From NCBI GenBank assembly GCA_964528605.1, contig CAZGSV010000058.1:1-20140 (forward strand): a stretch of DNA of 20,140 bases. Direction: 5' to 3'. A program made the translations under genes and the position numbers. Under the pieces are notes generated by a model. The model saw nothing but the letters and a program-made list of their open reading frames with translations. It did no database searches and had not been told where the DNA came from. Every line of letters begins with the position of its first letter. Within the stretch, counting starts at the first letter, position 1. Of this stretch, positions 14,492 through 20,140 are shown one piece after another. The DNA comes from CAZGSV01 sp964528605. Lineage in GTDB: Bacteria > Armatimonadota > Zipacnadia > CAZGSV01.

Positions 14492-15340
14492 ATGACGCTG
14501 GCACCGGCGTTGCAGGCTACGGGGGAAAGTGACGCTGCCGACGCGGCCCCGCGCCGCGGAAGCACTTACTACCACCTCTACGACCAACTGGGCTCCACGC
14601 GGCTGTTGACGGATGCCTCGCAGACCGTGACCGACACTTATCACTACTACGCCTTCGGGGAAATCCGCTCCTCCTCCGGCTCTACCACCAACCCCTTCAA
14701 GTTCGTCGGCCGCCTCGGCTACTACGATGACCCAAGCACCGATTTCCAGTACCTGCGCGCCCGCTACTACGCTCCGGCCCACGGTCGGTTCACGGCGCCG
14801 GACACTGTGGGGGGGCTTCTGGGCGTGACCCCCCTTGCGGCACCGTACTACGCGTACGGCGACAACAGCCCGCTGCTCTGGGTGGACCCGTCCGGATGGC
14901 GGGACAATCGGCGCTGCTGGATGTGGTGCCGTGGGGTGTGCGGGTTGGCGGGGAGCGTGGGGTGCGGCTGGGCCTGTGCGGCAATTGTGCCTTTTCCTTT
15001 GAGCCTGCTCATCTGTCCCATCGTCTGCGGACCGGCGGTCGGGGCGGGCTGCAACGCGCTGTGCAGGCGGATATGCGGCCCGCAACCGCCGGGCTACTGG
15101 CTGCCGCCGCCAAGCAGGGGCGCGCCGCCCATCCTGTTGCCCTCTCCTGACCCGGTTCCTCCCTCTCAGCGCACCTGGTGTGACTGCGTTCGGAACTACC
15201 AGCCGAAGGGTACCGGAGATTCCGGGGGTTGCGAGCGAGAGTGCTGCACGAACCTCGGCCAGCCCGGTAACAGCAAGTGGGATTGCATGAAAGAGTGCGA
15301 GCGCAGATTCAGTCCTCCCGGTGGCCCCTCATACCCGTGA
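14492..15340 (+). CDS. Displaced RHS core with a 10-plus-7 cysteine C-terminal tip
   Basis: The 282-residue protein lacks the long RHS/YD repeat shell. Residues 1-24 are unrelated leader. Residues 27-104 are an RHS core, including LGSTR, YYAFGE, NPFKFVGRLGYYDDPSTD, QYLRARYYAP and GRF. DPSGW at 132-136 marks the usual core/tip boundary. The 146-residue tip has ten cysteines between C142 and C195 spaced 4,4,8,4,13,4,8,4,4, around a hydrophobic centre. A Pro-rich linker (197-224) follows, then a second cysteine module (C230, C232, C247, C251, C252, C265, C269) containing CX3C-X13-CX3C. I do not recognise the tip as a known toxin; disulfide-bonded helical hairpins are an inference. With no signal peptide and no shell, it looks like a spare tip cassette. 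AGGTGGG at 14481-14487 precedes the ATG by four bases. Confidence 0.85.
   Translation: MTLAPALQATGESDAADAAPRRGSTYYHLYDQLGSTRLLTDASQTVTDTYHYYAFGEIRSSSGSTTNPFKFVGRLGYYDDPSTDFQYLRARYYAPAHGRFTAPDTVGGLLGVTPLAAPYYAYGDNSPLLWVDPSGWRDNRRCWMWCRGVCGLAGSVGCGWACAAIVPFPLSLLICPIVCGPAVGAGCNALCRRICGPQPPGYWLPPPSRGAPPILLPSPDPVPPSQRTWCDCVRNYQPKGTGDSGGCERECCTNLGQPGNSKWDCMKECERRFSPPGGPSYP
14570..14803 (+). repeat. RHS core segment, copy 1 of 2
   Basis: This 234-base stretch aligns without gaps to 17767-18000. By hand count 60 of 78 encoded residues are identical. It is the shared anchor where RHS tips can be exchanged by recombination. Confidence 0.85.
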
Positions 15341-15420
15341 GCCCTGACACGCTTCGATACGGCGCTCCCCACGCTGCGCCCGGCGGTCGGTCTGCGCACC
15401 GTAGCACTGACAGGCGCGGC

Positions 15421-16479
15421 ATGTCGTGTCCTGGCTTTGCGCGTTTTCTTGTCGCGGTGGCGGGTGTCTTGGTGCTGGCGGGGTGCGCGCGGAAAGCGGA
15501 GCCCGGCCGCGAGATCTATGCTCTCCGCTGGGGTGCTGGTCCCGCGCTCTGGGCCAGTTGCCGACTGGATGGGACGGGACAGGAGCTGTGGTGGGTCGAC
15601 CCCCCTAACGGCCGGCGCGCGCGTTTGCTCGGCGCGTTTGACGGCCATTGGGTGGAGCCGTCGCCCACCTGGGGCGGGGCACTGGTGGGCACCGCGTCGC
15701 CTGAGCTGTCATACGTTCCGACGCCGACGATTGACGATCTGCCGTACCTGCTTGTCGGGCCTGGCTGGCCAGCGCAATGGCCTCGAGAGTGGGTCGGCGC
15801 TCCGTGTTGGTCGCCGGACGGCACGCACATGGCCTGGGCACGGGGTGAGCGAGAAAAGGCACGGGTAGAGGTATGGACGTGGCCGGGTTTGCGCCAGGAA
15901 TGGCAGTGTCGTCTTGAGCCCCACGTCTACCTGGAGTGGCTGGAGCCCCCTGCTCTCTCGAACGGCGGAGAGGTGGCGGTGGCGGGCGGGAACGACCAAT
16001 TGCCGGGCCAACAGGACTTGTTTGTCGTGACCGCCAACGGGGTGAGACGCATCACACGTTTCGGCGATGTGGCGATTCGGAGGGACCCGGTGCCGAGATG
16101 GTCGCACGACGGTGGACTGCTCTTCGCGCGTTCCTCATCGCCTGGCACGCTGTGGCGCGCGCAGGCCAGCGGGGCCGCCCCCAAGGTGGTGCGGTCGGTA
16201 GTCTTGCCCGGAAGCAGCGTGGGCCGCCTAGTGTGGGACTCTGCGGGCAGCAGTCTCGCGGGGTGGGTCAAGCAACAGGAGGATGGCGAGTGGGTGCTGG
16301 CTGTGTTTCCACCCACAAGAAGCGGGCCTCGTATCATCCCCGGTGCCACCCCTGCCACAATCCAGTGGAGCCCGGACGGCAACTGGCTCGCTTTGGTGCG
16401 CAACCATTGCGAGATATGGCTGGCTTCCAGCGACGGCCGTGAGCTCAAGCAGGTGAGCAAGGGACTCCGTGGCGGATAG
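15421..16479 (+). CDS. Lipoprotein with PD40-type beta-propeller repeats, next to the first RHS tip
   Basis: From ATG 15421 the product is 352 residues. It begins with a lipoprotein signal (hydrophobic 9-19, lipobox LAGC with C22), so it should be lipid-anchored outside the inner membrane. Propeller-blade motifs of the WSPDG type occur near 130-134 (WSPDG), 227-231 (WSHDG) and 316-320 (WSPDG), each followed by hydrophobic strand residues, as in TolB/PD40-type folds. An in-frame ATG at 15277 is rejected because it lies inside the RHS tip and would bury the signal peptide. The gene starts 80 bp after the first RHS cassette. By position it could be the immunity or partner protein of that tip, but a beta-propeller lipoprotein is not a typical immunity protein. 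Its stop is in the same frame as the next RHS ORF. Confidence 0.78.
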   Translation: MSCPGFARFLVAVAGVLVLAGCARKAEPGREIYALRWGAGPALWASCRLDGTGQELWWVDPPNGRRARLLGAFDGHWVEPSPTWGGALVGTASPELSYVPTPTIDDLPYLLVGPGWPAQWPREWVGAPCWSPDGTHMAWARGEREKARVEVWTWPGLRQEWQCRLEPHVYLEWLEPPALSNGGEVAVAGGNDQLPGQQDLFVVTANGVRRITRFGDVAIRRDPVPRWSHDGGLLFARSSSPGTLWRAQASGAAPKVVRSVVLPGSSVGRLVWDSAGSSLAGWVKQQEDGEWVLAVFPPTRSGPRIIPGATPATIQWSPDGNWLALVRNHCEIWLASSDGRELKQVSKGLRGG

Positions 16480-16497
16480 AATGCGGTACCACTATGG

Positions 16498-18447
16498 ATG
16501 GGCGGCACGTTGGGTTCACCGCAATGGTCCAAGCTGTCGAGTCGGCGCGCGGGCGACGCGAACGGGAACGTGCTCACGGTGACCGACGCGAGCACTCACG
16601 CGGTGTCCTACGACTACGACAAACTCAACCGCTTGACCAAGATCACGTATCCGGACTCGTCCTATGAGCAGTTCGCCTACGACGCCGCGGGCGACAAGGC
16701 CTCCTGGCGCAAGCAGGACGGGAACACGGTCTACTACGTCTACAATGATGCGAACTTGCTGACGACCATCGATTACCCCTCCGGGACCGACACGACGTTC
16801 ACTTATAACGGCCGGGCGCAGAGGACGCAGATGGTTGATGCCGCCGGCACCACGAGTTACACTTACGACTCAGCGGGGAGACTCAGCACGGTGACGGACG
16901 TGCACGGAAAGACGATCACCTACTCCTACAACGACTGCGGGCTGAGGTCGGGCTGGACGGACCAGTTCACCGGGACCGTTTCCTTCTCCTACAACAACAT
17001 GCACGCGCTGACTTCGCTTACGGACCGCAACAGCGAGCAGACTTCCTATCAGTACGACACCGGTGGGCGGCTCTCCAAGATCACCCTGGCCAACAGCGCC
17101 TACACCGACTACGCCTATAACAACCGCAACTTCGTCACCTCGGTGACGAACAAGAAGTCTGACGCCACCGTCATCTCTTCCTACACCTACCAGTACGACT
17201 CTGCGGCCAATCCGACGAAGATGACCGAGGCGAATGGCGACTACACCGACTACGGCTACGACAACACCTATCAACTGACGAGCGAGGTGATGAAAGACTC
17301 CGGCGGCACGACCATCTACTCGATCAGTTGGACCTACGACAACGTCGGCAACCGCGCGACGCAGACCAAGGACGGCAACCAGACTTCCTACACCTACAAC
17401 AACATGAACCAGATGACGGTGGCGGGCTCAGCCAGTTTCACCTATGATTCGAACGGCAACACCGCCTCCAAGACCGAGAGCCAGGCGACCACCAACTACA
17501 CCTGGCACTATGAGAACCGCCTCACGAAGATAGACAACCCCTCCGGCGATGATTACGTCTACGAGTACGACGGTGACGGCATGAGAGTCCGCTCCGGCCA
17601 CGATTCGGGCCAAGGGAACGTGTGGGATACCCGCTTCTACTATGACACCGCCGCGCCTCTCTACTCGTACCTGTTCGAATCCGACAACGACAAGACCATG
17701 ACCGTCGCGTACACGGTAGGTCCGGCCGGAAACCTCGTCTCACAGCGCCGGAACAATGCAACGTGCTACCATGTGTACGACACGCTCGGCTCGACCCGCC
17801 AACTCCTGAACTCTAACCAGGCGGCCACGGACACCTACTCCTACTATGCCTTTGGGGAAGTTCGCACCTCCTCCGGCTCCACCGCCAACCCCTTCAAATT
17901 CGTCGGTCGCCTCGGCTACTACGACGACCCTTCCACCGACTTGCAGTACCTCCGCGCCCGCTACTACGCGCCGGCGTTGGGCCGGTTCCTGACGACGGAC
18001 CCAATAGGAATCGCACAGCCTGACTTCCGGTACGTGGGCAGCCGCGCGGTGTTGGGTGTGGATCCCTCGGGGCTCGTGACGTTCTGGCAAGCGTGGTGTG
18101 GGAGCAAGCGGGAGACGTGTCTCAAGGTGTACCATGCCCTGTACATTGACAAACTAGTTGTCGAGGCGTGGAAGCTTGCCGCCGCTCTAGGCCTCCCCAT
18201 TGGGGTGACCCAGAACCTTATTCGCTGCGCTGAGGTGGGCAGACTGCTCCGCTGCGCATGTGCGCTGACTATAGGCGCGGCGATGGCGGATTGGATCTGG
18301 AACCCGTTCTGGAACGCGTGCGTCGCTGCTCACGAACAATGGCGTAAGGATGAGCACAATTGCATCTACGCCTGGTGCAGGTGCCTCAGACAGCACGGCC
18401 AGACGGAACCCAGACGGTGCAAGCACTACCAGACCGCCGTGTACTAG
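16498..18447 (+). CDS. RHS repeat protein with a 10-cysteine C-terminal tip, lacking its N-terminal part
   Basis: The 649-residue product enters RHS repeats almost at once (DANGN near 20), with YD repeats to about 420: YDYDKLNRL, YTYDSAGRL, YQYDTGGRL, WTYDNVGNR and others. The RHS core is residues 424-501 and DPSGL at 522-526 marks the tip. The 123-residue tip has ten cysteines (534, 541, 577, 586, 588, 608, 622, 627, 629, 641), two hydrophobic stretches and many Trp, and differs from the first tip. RHS proteins form a shell around a C-terminal effector that is released after self-cleavage. Here there is no signal peptide, no N-terminal domain and no clear ribosome site before ATG 16498, so this is probably a truncated or displaced cassette. 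The frame is open back to the TAG that ends the lipoprotein. Fold class is confident; tip function is unknown. Confidence 0.87.
   Translation: MGGTLGSPQWSKLSSRRAGDANGNVLTVTDASTHAVSYDYDKLNRLTKITYPDSSYEQFAYDAAGDKASWRKQDGNTVYYVYNDANLLTTIDYPSGTDTTFTYNGRAQRTQMVDAAGTTSYTYDSAGRLSTVTDVHGKTITYSYNDCGLRSGWTDQFTGTVSFSYNNMHALTSLTDRNSEQTSYQYDTGGRLSKITLANSAYTDYAYNNRNFVTSVTNKKSDATVISSYTYQYDSAANPTKMTEANGDYTDYGYDNTYQLTSEVMKDSGGTTIYSISWTYDNVGNRATQTKDGNQTSYTYNNMNQMTVAGSASFTYDSNGNTASKTESQATTNYTWHYENRLTKIDNPSGDDYVYEYDGDGMRVRSGHDSGQGNVWDTRFYYDTAAPLYSYLFESDNDKTMTVAYTVGPAGNLVSQRRNNATCYHVYDTLGSTRQLLNSNQAATDTYSYYAFGEVRTSSGSTANPFKFVGRLGYYDDPSTDLQYLRARYYAPALGRFLTTDPIGIAQPDFRYVGSRAVLGVDPSGLVTFWQAWCGSKRETCLKVYHALYIDKLVVEAWKLAAALGLPIGVTQNLIRCAEVGRLLRCACALTIGAAMADWIWNPFWNACVAAHEQWRKDEHNCIYAWCRCLRQHGQTEPRRCKHYQTAVY
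17767..18000 (+). repeat. RHS core segment, copy 2 of 2
   Basis: Gapless counterpart of 14570-14803, encoding residues 424-501 of the longer RHS protein. After this point the two proteins diverge into unrelated tips. Confidence 0.85.
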
Positions 18448-18461
18448 GGGGGGGTAGCGCC

Positions 18462-18887
18462 ATGACCGAGGTTGAGGTACATCCTGGTTTGGCGGAGCGA
18501 GCGGCCTCGGCCCTGCGACAGCGGCGGGCGGCACTGGCTTGGGCAGCGGCGCTTCTGGGGTCTCTGATCCCGCCGCTTCTCGCTTTCCGCGTGCCGGATT
18601 GGACCTTGGTTCAGGTCTGGGCTTTCCAGATGGGTCTGCGGGGGCTCCTGGAAGCGTGGCTGTGGAGCCTGGGTGCAGACGCTCCGGAGCATCGGTGGGG
18701 CCACATGCTGACGAGTGCAGCGCTCGCGGGCCTGGCGGGGGAGGCCTGGCTCCCGGGCCCCTGGAGCAGCGTCGCGACTGCCTGGACCATCTGTTGGCTG
18801 TCGGGCTTTTACTGGAGGCGTCGGCGCGGGAACTGGCTCGCACTGGTGCTCTGGGACGCCGGCCGCCTCGGGGAATGCGGGTCGTGA
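18462..18887 (+). CDS. Small multi-pass membrane protein, candidate partner of the second RHS tip
   Basis: From ATG 18462 the product is 141 residues. A polar N-terminus (1-22) is followed by hydrophobic segments near 23-43, 48-70 (partly amphipathic), 80-97 and 101-118, and then an Arg cluster (119-122) that should stay in the cytoplasm. I do not recognise the family. It starts 14 bases after the RHS stop, with a G-run at 18447-18454 as ribosome site, so it is almost certainly co-translated with that gene. Immediate downstream placement is where immunity genes of polymorphic toxins sit, and a membrane immunity protein would suit a tip that attacks membranes. That is inference from position only. 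The end overlaps the start of the next RHS ORF. Confidence 0.7.
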   Translation: MTEVEVHPGLAERAASALRQRRAALAWAAALLGSLIPPLLAFRVPDWTLVQVWAFQMGLRGLLEAWLWSLGADAPEHRWGHMLTSAALAGLAGEAWLPGPWSSVATAWTICWLSGFYWRRRRGNWLALVLWDAGRLGECGS

Positions 18888-20140
18888 GCTACTCCGGCCC
18901 AGGGGCCGGTCTGGCCCTTGCGGGCCGCCGCTCCAAGATCACCTGGGTGGAGGTCTCCAAGGAGAAGTGGGAGTGGACCGAGACCTGGCCCTACGGCTAC
19001 ACCTTCAAGTTCAAGGACAACTCCAGCGGCACGCCCCCCAGCCTCAAGGTGGCCCGCTGCCTCTGGGACAAGGACAAGCAGGGCAACCAGACCACCTACA
19101 CCTACGACGCCTCCAACAAGTTGACCCAGGTCTCCGACCAATACAGCCAGAACACCACCTTCTCCTACAACGCCAACAACCTCGTCTCCTCCTCCACGGA
19201 CCCCGCCTCGCGCCAGACCACCTTCTCCTACGACGCCAATAAGAACCTGACCTCGGTCACCTGCCCGGGCACCAACTGCACCATCACCATAGCCTACGAC
19301 TCCAGCCACAAGATGACCTCCATCACCGACGCCGAGAACAACACCACGACTTTCACCTACGACGCCAACGGCAAGATCTGGAAGATTACTAACGCCGCCT
19401 CCAAGGTGGTGGCCGAATACACCTACGACACCGCCAACCATAAGACCTCGGTCAAGGACGCGCGCAATGACTCGGTTACCATTGACTACAACGAGAACCG
19501 CAGCGTGACCAAGTTCACCGACGCCTCGACCAAGTACGCCACCACCACTTGGGACACCGACGTCAAGCCCACCGCCTACACCGACCGCAAGAGCAAGTCC
19601 TACAACTTCACCTACGACGCCAAGAAGCGCAAGACCCAGGACAAGGACCCTCTCAACCACACCAACGACTACACCTACTACGACTCCGGGGGCGGCGAGA
19701 ACCGGGTCAACACCGTCACCGACGCCCGCGCCAACACTTGGACCTACACCTACGACTCCTACGGCAACGTGACCCAAGTCAAGGACCCCTACAACAAGAC
19801 CAAGACCTACACTTATGACTCGCACGGCAACGTGCTGACCTTCACCAACGAGAGGGGCAAGACTTATACCTACACCTACGACTCCAAGGGCAACCGCTGG
19901 ACCGAGACCTGCCCGCTCAATAAGACCATCACTTACACCTACAACTCGATGAACCTGGTGGCGACCAAGACGGATAGGGAGAACTCGACTTGGACCTACA
20001 CCTACGACACCGCGGGGAGGCTGACGGAGGAGAAGGACCCCTACAACAAGAGCACGACTTACACTTACGACAAGAACGGCAACCAGACTTCCGTGACCGA
20101 CCCGGGGAGTCATGCGACCACCTACACCTACGACTCCACC
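18875..20140 (+). CDS. RHS/YD repeat protein, 3' end beyond the window
   Basis: The frame is open from ATG 18875 to the right edge (422 codons, no stop). GTG 18884 is an alternative that forms a 4-base GTGA overlap with the preceding stop and would suit coupled translation. After about 20 non-repeat residues the sequence becomes a ladder of YD repeats roughly every 20-22 residues: YTYDASNKL, FSYDANKNL, FTYDANGK, YTYDSYGNV, YTYDSHGNV, YTYDTAGRL, YTYDKNGNQ. Lys, Asn and Thr are more frequent than in the previous RHS protein, so it is a different repeat lineage rather than a recent copy. No signal peptide or N-terminal toxin-delivery domain is seen, and the core and tip lie outside the window. 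It could be the body of a full-length RHS gene whose 5' end was replaced, or another displaced segment. Confidence 0.85.
   Translation, partial: MRVVSYSGPGAGLALAGRRSKITWVEVSKEKWEWTETWPYGYTFKFKDNSSGTPPSLKVARCLWDKDKQGNQTTYTYDASNKLTQVSDQYSQNTTFSYNANNLVSSSTDPASRQTTFSYDANKNLTSVTCPGTNCTITIAYDSSHKMTSITDAENNTTTFTYDANGKIWKITNAASKVVAEYTYDTANHKTSVKDARNDSVTIDYNENRSVTKFTDASTKYATTTWDTDVKPTAYTDRKSKSYNFTYDAKKRKTQDKDPLNHTNDYTYYDSGGGENRVNTVTDARANTWTYTYDSYGNVTQVKDPYNKTKTYTYDSHGNVLTFTNERGKTYTYTYDSKGNRWTETCPLNKTITYTYNSMNLVATKTDRENSTWTYTYDTAGRLTEEKDPYNKSTTYTYDKNGNQTSVTDPGSHATTYTYDST

Noticed and set aside
14155..14532. A 125-codon plus-strand open frame upstream of the first RHS cassette
   Set aside because: Low-complexity Gly/Trp/Ala composition, overlap with strong palindromes and the RHS start, and no recognisable domain.
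15277..15420. Upstream ATG that would extend the lipoprotein by 48 residues
   Set aside because: The extension overlaps the RHS tip in another frame and would bury the lipoprotein signal, which starts naturally at ATG 15421.
18809..20113. A 434-codon open frame on the minus strand, Val/Gly-rich
   Set aside because: It is the antisense of the YD-repeat gene. The repeated TAC-ACC-TAC-GAC codon pattern keeps the opposite strand free of stops, and the translated protein is low-complexity without recognisable domains.

Overview
The window is GC-rich bacterial DNA, and every gene I can support lies on the + strand. Shine-Dalgarno sites of the GGAGGTG type, Sec, lipoprotein and twin-arginine (Tat) export signals, two exported Gfo/Idh/MocA oxidoreductases, DUF1080, DUF4091 and ThuA-HEAT proteins, and RHS cassettes suggest a free-living polysaccharide degrader. 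Armatimonadota, Planctomycetota and related phyla carry such gene sets. This is an inference from gene content; no rRNA or other marker gene is present.

Layout. (1) 2-2416: the 3' part of a GH38 alpha-mannosidase, open at the left edge. (2) 2417-2997: a non-coding mosaic of palindromes and direct repeats, ending in a sigma70-like promoter at 2899-2927. (3) 2998-10044: four closely spaced genes for exported carbohydrate enzymes: a tandem DUF1080 protein, a DUF4091 plus CBM9-like protein, and two Tat-exported Gfo/Idh/MocA oxidoreductases. (4) 10088-10778: a HEPN/MNT pair of toxin-antitoxin type, with a frameshift in the HEPN gene. (5) 10913-13681: a very large exported ThuA-HEAT-TPR-like-beta-sandwich protein. 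(6) 13682-14491: a second palindrome-rich non-coding region, containing a 254-bp segment bounded by perfect 16-bp inverted repeats. (7) 14492-20140: an RHS locus. It has two 5'-truncated RHS cassettes with different cysteine-rich tips, each followed by a small envelope-protein gene (a lipoprotein beta-propeller, then a multi-pass membrane protein), and a third RHS repeat ORF that runs off the right edge.

How the genes may work together. Gfo/Idh/MocA sugar dehydrogenases, DUF1080 proteins (3-keto-disaccharide hydrolases) and ThuA proteins are the parts of the 3-keto-glycoside route, in which a sugar is oxidised at C3 before its glycosidic bond is cleaved. Here all three are predicted to be exported and sit in one gene run beside a GH38 enzyme and a putative glycosidase with a binding module. 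I read this as an extracytoplasmic oxidative glycan-breakdown cluster of unknown substrate.

The RHS region looks like an array of displaced tip cassettes. The first tip carries ten cysteines whose spacing is mirror-symmetric. With the lineage-specific palindromes, this is the most unusual part of the window.
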